Positions 1-7,802 of a stretch of DNA of 64,000 nucleotides are shown here, piece after piece (positions within the stretch are counted from its first letter, which is position 1; every line of letters begins with the position of its first letter). A program made the position numbers and the translations under genes. The stretch spans positions 1 to 64,000 of the forward strand of contig NZ_MASW01000009.1 in NCBI RefSeq assembly GCF_003202285.1, in the 5' to 3' direction. This DNA is from Prauserella muralis. Its GTDB lineage: Bacteria > Actinomycetota > Actinomycetes > Mycobacteriales > Pseudonocardiaceae. The notes under the pieces were generated by a model, which saw only the letters and a program-made list of their open reading frames with translations, was not told the DNA's origin and made no database searches.

Positions 1-1179
1 GATGAACGGCTGGCTGAAGCGAATCGCGGAGTAGTGGCGCTCGACAGCGTCCTCGACGAGCGTGACGTTGACGTGGGGTGCTTGGCACAGCCCCTTCTGC
101 CGGCCGCGGCAGAAGAAGTACAGGTACTCCGCGCCCTTCGAGTTGATGGTCCGTTGAATGATCATCCGCCGCTTGATGCCGGCGCGTTGGCAGCGTCCAC
201 AGAAGAGCGATCCCTTGAGGTAGTGGTGGTGGACGCGACGGCGTTCTTGTGCCGTCATGCGCGATTCAAGGATCTCCTGAACTGTGTCGAAGAGGTCCTC
301 GTCGATGAGCGGTTCGTGCCGCCCTTGGATTTCTTCGCCGTCGTATTCGACGTATCCGAGGTAGTAGCGATCGCGCAGCATTTGCGAAATCTTGTTCTCG
401 GAGACCTTCTTGGCTGGGTGTCGCCGGGTGGCCCTGGTGTGTAGGCCGCGGTCGTAGAGCTCGTCAGCCAGCTCTTCTTGCGTGTAGTCGCCGGTGGCGA
501 AGAGCTCGAAACCCAGCTGGACAAAGGGCGCCCGGTCGGGATCGACGATGATCGTGCGGATGACGCGGCCGTCGGAGTGGTCGATGTGGTTGAGGTAGCC
601 GAGTTTCGCGCGTCCGAGCGTGCCGCCGTTGCGGGCCTTCTGGCCCATCTTGTAGGCGATGTCGGCACCGGACTGGCGGGATTGGTACTCGTTGAATGTG
701 GCCAGGATGCCGTGCATCAGCTGGCCTACTGGGGTGTCGTCGATGGCCTCGGTGGCCGAGACCAGGGTGACGCCGCGCTTGCGCAGGTCTGCCATGACGA
801 TCGCGTCGTCGTAGCGGTTACGCGCCATGCGCGAGAGCTGGTAGATGATGATGACGTCGACGTCGCCCTGGCTGCGCACCCGCGCGAGCATCTGTTGGAA
901 TGCTTCGCGTTTAGTCATCTCCATGGCTGAGCGTCCGGGCTCGACGTACTCGTCGATGACCGTGACGCCCAGGTCCCGCGCCTTGCGCAAGCACGCTTCC
1001 CGTTGGGCCGGAATGGAGATGCCTTCTGGGTTGTAGTCGGTCCGGACTTGCCCGGTCGAGGACACGCGCAGGTAGATCACTGCGCGGGTGCCGGGGGCAA
1101 GGTCGTCCATCGGCGGCTGGATGGGGATGGTGACGTCCTGCTGCAGTTCATCGATGAAGTCGGCATAAGCGCTGGTCAT
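1..1179 (-). CDS. Large serine recombinase (partial, 3' end outside window)
   Basis: This is a site-specific integrase or excisionase of the large serine recombinase family. The ATG sits 7-8 nt after a strong AAGGAGG. About 393 codons are visible, with the C-terminus beyond base 1. The resolvase domain begins near residue 33 with the motif VIYLRVSSTGQ, where Ser40 is the predicted nucleophile, followed by the conserved DxxxVYQLSRMAR-type active-site region. A recombinase domain follows around residues 190-300. A cysteine-bearing zinc ribbon (FCGRC, then FFCRGR and GLC) follows that. It is the best candidate for the enzyme that moves the element. Two degenerate relatives lie immediately upstream in the same orientation, suggesting local duplication. 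Confidence 0.93.
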   Translation of the reverse strand, partial: MTSAYADFIDELQQDVTIPIQPPMDDLAPGTRAVIYLRVSSTGQVRTDYNPEGISIPAQREACLRKARDLGVTVIDEYVEPGRSAMEMTKREAFQQMLARVRSQGDVDVIIIYQLSRMARNRYDDAIVMADLRKRGVTLVSATEAIDDTPVGQLMHGILATFNEYQSRQSGADIAYKMGQKARNGGTLGRAKLGYLNHIDHSDGRVIRTIIVDPDRAPFVQLGFELFATGDYTQEELADELYDRGLHTRATRRHPAKKVSENKISQMLRDRYYLGYVEYDGEEIQGRHEPLIDEDLFDTVQEILESRMTAQERRRVHHHYLKGSLFCGRCQRAGIKRRMIIQRTINSKGAEYLYFFCRGRQKGLCQAPHVNVTLVEDAVERHYSAIRFSQPFI

Positions 1180-1293
1180 GACACCTCCTTCTGAGGGCGG
1201 CCTGGACGGAGGACCGTGCAGCCGGCGAGTGGGTCCGGGCGGCTGGATCGCGCGCTGACGGTGAGCGGCGAATTCGTGGCCGGTTGCTGTTTC

Positions 1294-1566
1294 TCAACGG
1301 CTGCGGAACGGCGCGAGCATGCGTTGGAACAGCTGGCGTTTCGGCCGTCGCCAGAGTCGAGCGTGTGGGTCGACGTACTCGTCGATGAGCGAGAAGCCCA
1401 GTTCCCTGGCCTTGCGCAGACATGCCTCACGCTGGGCCGTGACGCTGTGGTCGGTCTCGGCCCGTCCGGGCGAGGCCACGCGCGTGTAGATCACCGCGTG
1501 GGTGGTGGGCATAGGGGCATCCGACGGCTGGAGTTCGTTGTCCGAGTTGGCGTAGGCGGTGGTCAT
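1294..1566 (-). pseudogene. Truncated serine recombinase N-terminal copy, catalytic Ser replaced by Ala
   Basis: The 90-residue reading frame starts MTTAYA, almost like the MTSAYA start of the intact recombinase downstream. It keeps the resolvase opening VIYTRVASPG and the QREACLRKAR stretch, then stops soon after EYVDP. The residue aligned with the nucleophilic serine is Ala31, so it cannot cleave DNA by the normal chemistry. The leader 'catgacacctc' is shared with the intact gene, pointing to tandem duplication followed by decay. A short regulatory protein is possible, but a relic is more likely. Confidence 0.7.
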
Positions 1567-1637
1567 GACACCTCGTTATGAGTCGGTCTGGATGGGGATG
1601 TGTGGGTCGGCGTAGTGGGCCCCGGCGGGATTTGCAG

Positions 1638-2144
1638 TTAGCCGGCGAGCGGCGACTCGTCGGCGGATTGCTGGTCGTGGCGACGCCGGTCGCGACGATC
1701 TGCGAGTGCGCCGGTCTGCTCGATCTCCGCGACGGCACTCAACACGCGTACGAGGAAGAGGCCGTGCGCGGTCTCCGTGTCGAGGGCGGGATCAGCGGCC
1801 GAGACGACCCGCACGCCTCGGGACGTTAACTCGTCGAGCACGAAGGCGAGGTGCTGCGTCTTGCGGGAAAGGCTGTACAGGTGGTTGACGACGAGCACGT
1901 CGATGACTCCGGATCGGGCTGCCGCCAATACCCGTTGCAGCCCAGGACGCTTCAGCGTGCCGCCTGATGCGTAGTCGCTGCTGCGGAGAGCGATGTGCCA
2001 ACCGGGTTGGGACGCGACGTAGGTCTGCAGGTGGTCGCTTTCGCGGAGGGTGGGCCACCGCTGGTAGAGGCCGACGCGTACCGGCCGTCGAGCCCGTGGG
2101 TGTGCGGCTCGGCGGCTGCGGGGATCGCAAGTGGCAGGCGGCAT
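1638..2144 (-). CDS. Resolvase-domain-only protein lacking catalytic residues
   Basis: This 168-residue protein has a start supported by AGGAAGG nine bases upstream; the frame stays open much further upstream but that part is low-complexity. From residue 22 it matches a resolvase fold: VRVGLYQRW at the first strand, SDYASGGTLKRPGL in the middle, DVLVVNHLYSLSR and then GVRVVSA. The positions equal to Val-Ser of the YxRVS motif are Trp30-Pro31, and the arginine of the usual LDRLSR motif is also lost. It should fold like a recombinase catalytic domain but be inactive. No recombinase or zinc domain follows. It may modulate the neighbouring integrase; that is inference. Confidence 0.65.
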   Translation of the reverse strand: MPPATCDPRSRRAAHPRARRPVRVGLYQRWPTLRESDHLQTYVASQPGWHIALRSSDYASGGTLKRPGLQRVLAAARSGVIDVLVVNHLYSLSRKTQHLAFVLDELTSRGVRVVSAADPALDTETAHGLFLVRVLSAVAEIEQTGALADRRDRRRHDQQSADESPLAG

Positions 2145-2223
2145 TGTGGTGAACCTTCCTTTCGAGTCATTGGCGAGCGGCTTCGATCCGCTGGGTTCGT
2201 TGCGCAAGCGCGAACGCGCGACG

Positions 2224-2544
2224 TCATGCCGCGTCGCGGCAGTGATCGGGGTGGCTGGCGTCCGCGGTGCCTGGCTCGGCGGGCAGCGTTTGCTCGCTGG
2301 CTTCGGTCTGCGCCAGGTCTGCCGCGAGGCTGGCGACCACCCGCGCGAGCTTGCGCATGTCGGGGGGATCGCGGCGAACGCCGCGCACCACCACGTTGCG
2401 CACAGCTCTGCTCGCGCCAACGCGCCGTCGGGGTTGCCTGCTCGGCGCGCTGACGGGGCTTCCCTGCTGCTCTTGGTCGGCCGGAGCAGGAACGTCGGCG
2501 CAGTTGTTGTCGGCCTGATCGGGGTTGCGAGGTTGAGCGCACAT
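2224..2544 (-). CDS. Hypothetical protein, 106 aa
   Basis: The ATG is preceded by GAAGGGGG at good spacing. The N-terminal half is proline-, alanine- and glutamine-rich and probably disordered. The C-terminal half contains a likely helix around DMRKLARVVASLAADLAQTEA. No family was recognised. The frame remains open upstream to a GTG at 2634, giving a longer alternative start. It lies 79 bases upstream of the inactive resolvase-domain gene on the same strand and is probably co-transcribed with the recombinase group. Confidence 0.5.
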   Translation of the reverse strand: MCAQPRNPDQADNNCADVPAPADQEQQGSPVSAPSRQPRRRVGASRAVRNVVVRGVRRDPPDMRKLARVVASLAADLAQTEASEQTLPAEPGTADASHPDHCRDAA

Positions 2545-3189
2545 GAGCGCCCCCTTCGTGCCCGTGAGGCCCGCGGCTGGCGGAGGTTCACGGGGCTGCT
2601 GGTCGGCGACAGGAACCGTCGACACAGCGGGCACTCCCAGCTGCCGACACCTGCGGTCGCCGATCCGCGCGAAGCGGGTTTCGCGGCGATGCGGGCACGC
2701 ACCATGACGTGCGTTAAATGAGCTGGGACCGCCAAAGCTGTCACGACCAACGGGCCTCTGCTCCCCGCATGCGTCCGTGTGGGGCCGGCGCTCGTGGCCG
2801 TGCTGGACTCTTGCCGTTCGGTAGGACTGTGTGCCTTGCCGAACTGGTGCTGGGTCACCTCGTCAGCTCGGGGTGGGCGGTCGACGCGAGTCCAGAAGAG
2901 CGCTACCGGCGCTGACCGCGAACCGCGGCGCGTCGGCATGGCGATGAACGTGATGGGTGCCGAAGCACCTCCTCTCTGTTGAACCGGGGACAGATGCGCC
3001 ATTCAATTAAGGTAACACCTGAATAGATCTAGTACAGCCTGTGTATCTCAAGTTCTATCTGTTCGTGGGTGTGTGTCTGCTAAACACGCCGAACGTGCGG
3101 CGGCCAGCTTCGGTCGCCGTCGGGGACACTGAGAGTCGGTTGGCGACGGCGCGAAGCGCCTCGGAGCGACGAACACGGGACGGCAGCGG
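2545..3189. other. Intergenic region between the divergent recombinase group and HTH gene
   Basis: No convincing gene was found. The segment 3001-3065 is AT-richer than its surroundings and is the likely divergent promoter zone. A small perfect hairpin, GGTGC-CGAA-GCACC, lies at 2956-2969. Long open frames here look like GC-driven shadows. Confidence 0.4.
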
Positions 3190-3468
3190 GTGCAGATCGA
3201 GTGGCGGCTGCGGAAGGTCATGGCCTCCCGCGACGTCTGGACCGCGACCCAGTTGCGCGAAATCCTCATCCAGCGCGCCGGGTTCGAACTGTCTCTCCAG
3301 TCGGTTGACGTGCTGATCAAGAAGCAGCCGGTCCAGGTGAAAGTGGCGACCTTGCAGGCGCTGTGCACGACGCTGCGGTGCACGCCCAACGAGCTGTTCG
3401 GAATCGACACTCCACGCGATGTCTCGCTCGTCGAACCGGACACCACGGAGTCCCGCGGCGAGCAGTGA
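3190..3468 (+). CDS. Cro/XRE-like HTH transcriptional regulator
   Basis: This 92-residue protein starts at GTG and consists almost entirely of a small helix-turn-helix domain of the Cro/C1 HTH_26 type. It reads as an N-terminal WRLRKVMASRDVW, a middle helix pair, and an ending TLQALCTTLRCTPNELF that is characteristic of the family. It resembles the HTH protein at 59104-59418, which sits between two recombinase genes. This copy may be left over from a similar recombinase module or may control the nearby genes. It converges on the DpdA-family gene with a 29-base gap. Confidence 0.8.
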   Translation: MQIEWRLRKVMASRDVWTATQLREILIQRAGFELSLQSVDVLIKKQPVQVKVATLQALCTTLRCTPNELFGIDTPRDVSLVEPDTTESRGEQ

Positions 3469-3497
3469 GCCCGCGGCGGCGAACGCGGCGACGGCCA

Positions 3498-4286
3498 TCA
3501 CGCGGCCCTCCCCAATACCTGCGGGGACACGGTGTCCGCAGACAGCCCTGCCGAACCCAGCGTGGTTCGGATCTGCCGATACCAGCTGAGCGCGAAGCGC
3601 AGACAGTTCGACTCGGTGCGATGGCTCGGACCGCATCCGGATACGTATCGACCGCGCATGCTCCAGGACATCGAGTCCGAACTGGCGAGAGCTTCGGCGT
3701 ACCGGTTGAGGCCGGTGATCTTGATGCCGAAACCGTGGAGGTTCAACTCGCGCGTGGCGAAGGCGCGCATGATGCGCTCCACGTCGGCGCTGCTCTGGCG
3801 CCGGCACACCGTGCCGATCCCGACGAGCGGCTCGGCGGCCAGATCGATCCCGGCCTGCTCGTAGAAGTCGGCGCAGCGTTCGTAGTCCGACAGAGTCCAG
3901 CCTTGCAGCGTCGGCACCCAAGGGAGCTCAGGCGCGAGTTCCCGCAGGCGGACGAGGTTGCGCACGGTCCGCCGTTGATGCTCGCGGATCGTCAAGCCGG
4001 TGCGTTTCAGGATGCGCTGTTCGCACATCCAGTCCTGCGGCGCCGCCCAGGCGAGGTTGCCGATCTCGTCGGCGTAGCGCCGGACCGTCTGGACGTAATC
4101 CTTCTCGTCGATCTGCCAGCGTCCGTGAAGCTGCAGCTCTGTGAAGCCGCCGGAGTCGAGCGCCCATTCCGTGATGGCGCGGGGCAGGGTGCGGCGGTGG
4201 CCGAGCCGCCGGTGCGACACCAGCAGCGGGATGTCGGGCACGCGGGTCAGCCAGATGGGTTGGTGGACGCCGAGGTAGAACCTCAC
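3498..4286 (-). CDS. DpdA-family 7-deazaguanine DNA transglycosylase-like protein
   Basis: This is a tRNA-guanine-transglycosylase-like protein of the compact DpdA type, 262 residues. DpdA enzymes exchange guanine in DNA for a 7-deazaguanine base such as preQ0. Visible hallmarks are LGVHQPIWL at the N-terminus, the substrate-pocket motif LDSGGF (Asp44), a VGIGTVC loop near residue 156, and HGFGIK followed by SSDSMSWS, where Asp204 is the likely nucleophile. The GTG start overlaps the stop of the transporter gene (GTGA), implying translational coupling. The upstream partner is a YhhQ-type precursor transporter, a pairing known from actinophages. No preQ0 biosynthesis genes are present, so the base would come from host synthesis or uptake. 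Confidence 0.8.
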   Translation of the reverse strand: MRFYLGVHQPIWLTRVPDIPLLVSHRRLGHRRTLPRAITEWALDSGGFTELQLHGRWQIDEKDYVQTVRRYADEIGNLAWAAPQDWMCEQRILKRTGLTIREHQRRTVRNLVRLRELAPELPWVPTLQGWTLSDYERCADFYEQAGIDLAAEPLVGIGTVCRRQSSADVERIMRAFATRELNLHGFGIKITGLNRYAEALASSDSMSWSMRGRYVSGCGPSHRTESNCLRFALSWYRQIRTTLGSAGLSADTVSPQVLGRAA

Positions 4287-4804
4287 GCTGGCATCGCCCT
4301 CCGGCGAGCGCGGACACCAGCAAGCACAGCGACCGCCAGGGCCGTGGTGGTGGTCTTCCCGACGAGTTGGCCGGTGAGGTAGGTCAGCGAGCCGAAGGCC
4401 AGCGGCAGGAACAGCAGGCTGTCGACGAGCAGTCCAACCGTGTTCGACGCACTCACGGCGGCGAGGTGACTCCAGTCGCGCAGCGGGGTGTAGATGGCGA
4501 GGTCGACAAGTTCGGAGACGGCGAAGGCCGCCGCGCTGGCGAGCGCGATGCGCGGCTCGGCGACCAGTCCGGACAACGCCGCGCCGAGGGCGATCGCGAG
4601 CAGCGTTGTCCGGGTGCCGACAGCGTCCTGCAAGAGGTCCCGGACGGTGAATGCGAGCCCGGCGAAGAACGCGCCTGCGGGAACGTGCAGGCCCGCGATA
4701 GCGACCGCTGGCCAGAGTGAGGTGGCCCAGTTCGCGCCGGCGATCGTCGCCGCGTACCCGGCGAACAGGACCACGGCGGCGACGGTCCACCGGCGGATGT
4801 TCAT
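4283..4804 (-). CDS. VUT/YhhQ family queuosine-precursor transporter
   Basis: This 173-residue integral membrane protein has about six hydrophobic segments. It carries the family signature PAGAFFAGLAFTVRDLLQD around residues 41-60, typical of YhhQ (PF02592), which imports queuosine precursors such as preQ0 and preQ1. The ATG overlaps the stop of the preceding recombinase-domain gene (ATGA), and its own stop overlaps the start of the DpdA-family gene. The pairing suggests it feeds 7-deazaguanine precursor to the transglycosylase. Confidence 0.85.
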   Translation of the reverse strand: MNIRRWTVAAVVLFAGYAATIAGANWATSLWPAVAIAGLHVPAGAFFAGLAFTVRDLLQDAVGTRTTLLAIALGAALSGLVAEPRIALASAAAFAVSELVDLAIYTPLRDWSHLAAVSASNTVGLLVDSLLFLPLAFGSLTYLTGQLVGKTTTTALAVAVLAGVRARRRAMPA

Positions 4805-5595
4805 GCCGCGCTCGGCGGGGAGTCGGCCGGGTCTGTCGCACTGGGCGGGAGTTCAGTGGGGCCGGGCTGGGCGCGGTGGAAGGTGCGCTCGTCGACGAGT
4901 GGCTCGTGCACCTTTGGCGCCGAGGTGACCCACTGCTCGATGGGTGCCGGGCGGCCGGCGATGGTGCGGGCCCAGACCTGGCGGCCGGTGTACTTGACGT
5001 TGGTGACGATCCGCCGGACGGCCTTGGGGGTCCACCGCCCGTTGGGCACCGGGGCTGCGTACTGGCTCGGGTCGCTGTTGAGTCGTGCGGCGATGACGGC
5101 GAACGTCAGGCCGTGGTCGGCCCGCCAGATGAAGATCTGCTTGACGGCGGCGGCGGTCTGCCAGTCTGGGACGAGGACCGCCCGCAGTTTGCTGTGTCCG
5201 CTGGGGTCGGTGACCCGGATGCGCAGGGCGCGGTAGCCGTAGGGCGGGGGCCCGATCTGGTAGCCGGCGCGGACGAGTTCGACCATCGCCTGGCGGGCGC
5301 GTCGGGTGGTCTCGGCGTGGTGCGCGGCGGGCGCGGCCCACTGGATGTGGTTGCCGCGGGCGTCGACCAATTCGCTGTTACTGGTCGGGTCGTCCGCACC
5401 TGCTTCGGTGTCGACGGCGGAGGTATCCGACTGCCTTGTCCACAGGTTTGTCCACAGGTGGGACCACCAGGGTGGACGCGTCTCGGGCACAGGTGTGCCG
5501 GTGCACTGGTGGCGGGCGGCGGCGCGAAGTGCAGCGCGCTTGCCGCGGAACTCGGGATGCCAGCCGCATTCACGGCAGTACAGGCGCGTCGTCAT
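4801..5595 (-). CDS. Recombinase-domain protein without a resolvase catalytic domain
   Basis: This 264-residue protein opens with a small Cys/His motif (YCRECGWH, then HQC). It continues with the DNA-binding recombinase domain usually found after the catalytic domain of large serine recombinases: VRAGYQIGPPPYGYRA, then TFAVIAARLN, WTPKAVRRIV and NVKYTGRQVWAR. The N-terminal catalytic domain is entirely absent, so it may bind DNA but cannot recombine alone. It is coupled by ATGA overlaps on both sides, upstream to a methyltransferase-like gene and downstream to the VUT transporter. It may target the modification enzymes to DNA; this is inference. Confidence 0.7.
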   Translation of the reverse strand: MTTRLYCRECGWHPEFRGKRAALRAAARHQCTGTPVPETRPPWWSHLWTNLWTRQSDTSAVDTEAGADDPTSNSELVDARGNHIQWAAPAAHHAETTRRARQAMVELVRAGYQIGPPPYGYRALRIRVTDPSGHSKLRAVLVPDWQTAAAVKQIFIWRADHGLTFAVIAARLNSDPSQYAAPVPNGRWTPKAVRRIVTNVKYTGRQVWARTIAGRPAPIEQWVTSAPKVHEPLVDERTFHRAQPGPTELPPSATDPADSPPSAA

Positions 5596-6533
5596 GCTGC
5601 TCGTCCCCAGCCGGGGTAGGTGACGCGGTTGACGGCGGGCCGGATCACCTCGTCCTCGGTCGGCCACGGGATGCCGACTGCCGCGGCGGCGGCGAGTTCG
5701 GCGTCGTGGGCGAGCTGGAAGACAAGCACTTCGTGGTGCGCGGAGAGCGCGGTCGGCGCGCCGGCAGCGAGTGCTCGGGCGGCAGCGCGGCGTTCGGCAA
5801 GCGAAGCGCGGGTGACCAGCCGGCTGCCGCGCAGTCCGGCGGTCAGTGCGATGCACCGCTCGACCGGTGCCAGCCCGGCCGAAGTTCCGGCGGCGAGCAC
5901 CGGTGTGGCCAGGTCGACCAGCGAGCCGTCCGGACACCGGAGGGGCCGCGCGACGACGGCGACGTGTCCGCCGGATCGCAGCAGCGGCTCGCAGTAGAGC
6001 AGTGTTGTGGCAAGGTCGGCGAGGGCGGACTCGACCGGGTCGCGGCCCGGACCGGTCGCGCGGTCAGGCGCGGTGCGCAAGCTGGTCAGGATGAGTCCGA
6101 CTCGTCCGATCAACCCTGCGGCCCGGATGGTCGCGAGCACCTTGGGGCGGGCGTCGAGGACCGAGCCGTCGCGCCACGCGCCTGTGGTCTTGGCGGCGGT
6201 GACGTTGGCGCGAGCGAGCGTCCACCACTGGGTGCGGGCGGTCAGTCCGAGCGCGCGACGGTCGGCGCGCAGCGCCTCGGTCAGCACGGTGCCGGCCCCG
6301 CAATCCGGGTCGAGAACGAGGTCGCCGGGACGGGTGTAGGTGGCGATCGCATGGGCGGCGACGGCGGGTGGAATCCGCTCGGTGTCGGTCTCGGTGCCGG
6401 GCACACAGCCGGTGTCGCGCAGCTGCGCGAGAGTGTCGCGCTGCCCGGTCGGCCAGACCGATAGGGACGGCATTGAGGGCTCCTCCCCCGGTGGCAGGGG
6501 GAGTGGCCAGGGCGACGTGGGACGGTCAGCCAT
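5592..6533 (-). CDS. DNA methyltransferase-like protein with intact SAM motif but altered catalytic motif
   Basis: This protein of about 313 residues has a class I methyltransferase fold. The SAM-binding motif VLDPDCGAGT lies near residue 72, preceded by YTRPGD, as in N4-cytosine/N6-adenine DNA methylases. The position expected for the catalytic (S/D/T)PPY reads LILTSLRTAP instead, so catalysis is doubtful. Two starts have good RBSs: 6533, overlapping the previous stop by 8 bases, and 6473, preceded by GGGGGAGGAG. Its stop overlaps the start of the recombinase-domain gene. Together with the upstream paralogue it may form a heterodimer. Confidence 0.65.
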   Translation of the reverse strand: MADRPTSPWPLPLPPGEEPSMPSLSVWPTGQRDTLAQLRDTGCVPGTETDTERIPPAVAAHAIATYTRPGDLVLDPDCGAGTVLTEALRADRRALGLTARTQWWTLARANVTAAKTTGAWRDGSVLDARPKVLATIRAAGLIGRVGLILTSLRTAPDRATGPGRDPVESALADLATTLLYCEPLLRSGGHVAVVARPLRCPDGSLVDLATPVLAAGTSAGLAPVERCIALTAGLRGSRLVTRASLAERRAAARALAAGAPTALSAHHEVLVFQLAHDAELAAAAAVGIPWPTEDEVIRPAVNRVTYPGWGRAA

Positions 6534-7518
6534 TGGAGGTCTCCTCCCCGTCGGCGGTGTCGGTCGGGGCCGGCTGGCGGGTGAACACGAAGAGGTCGTC
6601 GTGCACCTGGATGTGCCGAGCGGGCGTCGCGAGCGGTCGTGCCGGAGCCTGGGAACGGGAGTGCGTGGCCGGGGTCGCGACGGCGAGTGCGCCGTCGCGG
6701 ACGGGCACGCGCAGCAGGGCGATGCGATCGATATAGCGCAGTCCGGCATGGTGCGCGGCGCGCACGAGCGAGCTTGCGGGGTCGGTGAGCCGACCACGGG
6801 CTCGCTCACCGTGTGTGATGACGGCAAGGGTGCCGGTCGGGGTGAGCAGACCGGCCCAGTCGGCCGGACGGACCCCGTCGAGGGTGCGCGGTTCGGCCGT
6901 GGTGATGACGAGGTCGTAGCGGTCCGGACCGACGCCGGTCGCGGTCGAGTGCGGTCCGGGACGACGGTGTGCCCACGGCTCGGCGGGCTGGTCGGTGGTC
7001 GGACTGGCGGTGCGGGGTCGGGGTCCGGACTCGGCCTCGGCCGACGCGTCGCCGGAGTGTTCGCCGGCCAGGTTGGGGTGCGCGACGGCCGTCTGAGTCC
7101 GGATGCTGCGGCCGAGTCGTACCACGGTCCAGCCCGCTTCGTGTAGTCCGGCGTACGGGCCGGGCCGGGACTGGTTACGGCCCGCCGTTGGTGACCACGA
7201 TGCGGGCGGCGCGAGGTAGGGCGCGGGGGCAAGCAGGAGCATTCGCTGGCCGGGCTGGGTGTAGGTGGTGACGATCTTGATGACCGCAGTCAGCAACCAG
7301 TTGGCGAGCAGCCCGGTGCCCTCACGGAGTTCGTCTTGAGCGCACGGCCAGACGGTGCTCGGCTGGGCGGGACGAGGATGGTGCAGCGTGAGGCGCAGGG
7401 TGCGTAGGCGTGGTGTTCGCCGCCTCTGCGGTAGCGGGATCGGGACGGTCGGGGGGTCGGTCGGGCCGTGCTCCTGGGAGCCGTCTCCTGGGGAGCCGTT
7501 GCCGTGTGTCGGGGTCAT
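6526..7518 (-). CDS. Degenerate methyltransferase-like protein, paralogue of the next gene
   Basis: This is a 330-residue protein whose ATG follows GGAGGAG. After a proline-rich N-terminus it matches the downstream methyltransferase-like protein (STVWPCAQ against SVWPTGQ, and TYTQPGQ against TYTRPGD). Where the partner has the SAM motif, this protein reads LLLAPAP, and motif IV reads DLVITTAEP. It therefore probably lacks methyl transfer activity and may be a structural or specificity subunit. A low-complexity segment around residues 120-180 separates the halves. It is the first gene of the five-gene overlapping operon. Confidence 0.6.
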   Translation of the reverse strand: MTPTHGNGSPGDGSQEHGPTDPPTVPIPLPQRRRTPRLRTLRLTLHHPRPAQPSTVWPCAQDELREGTGLLANWLLTAVIKIVTTYTQPGQRMLLLAPAPYLAPPASWSPTAGRNQSRPGPYAGLHEAGWTVVRLGRSIRTQTAVAHPNLAGEHSGDASAEAESGPRPRTASPTTDQPAEPWAHRRPGPHSTATGVGPDRYDLVITTAEPRTLDGVRPADWAGLLTPTGTLAVITHGERARGRLTDPASSLVRAAHHAGLRYIDRIALLRVPVRDGALAVATPATHSRSQAPARPLATPARHIQVHDDLFVFTRQPAPTDTADGEETSNG

Positions 7519-7561
7519 CGCGGGTCTCCTCCGACGAGGTGGGGCTGTGCGTTCTGACGCC

Positions 7562-7597
7562 CCTTAACTCTGTATTTCGACCCCGTTTTGGACACGC
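7562..7597 (-). repeat. 36-bp dispersed repeat, left copy
   Basis: Read on the minus strand, this copy shares GCGTGTCCAAAACGG plus CGAAAT, GAGTT and AGG blocks with the copy at 8947-8982 on the plus strand, 30 of 36 positions by eye. It lies 44 bases upstream of the ATG of the minus-strand operon. Confidence 0.65.
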
Positions 7598-7802
7598 CTC
7601 GCCAAACTTATTTGAGATGGCAAAGGTGCATGTTAATGGCGACTTGGCGTGATTCGAACAGTTCTGCCAAAGCCTCGACGCTGAGCCGCTCGTTCCGTCG
7701 ACCCAGGTCGGCGCCCACCGTCTTCTGGGCCACTCTGTGGTCAGATTTTTCAAGATTTTTCGGCGGTGCCAGGTTGAGCTTGAGTGCCGACTGTATCCGG
7801 GC

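Noticed and set aside
1638-3002. A 454-codon protein including the resolvase-like domain
   Set aside because: Only the last 168 residues look like a protein. A good RBS and ATG mark the real start at 2144, and the upstream part overlaps a better small gene in another frame.
3055-3921. A 288-codon minus-strand frame over the HTH gene and the end of the DpdA-family gene
   Set aside because: It is arginine-rich, crosses two supported genes and carries no domain.
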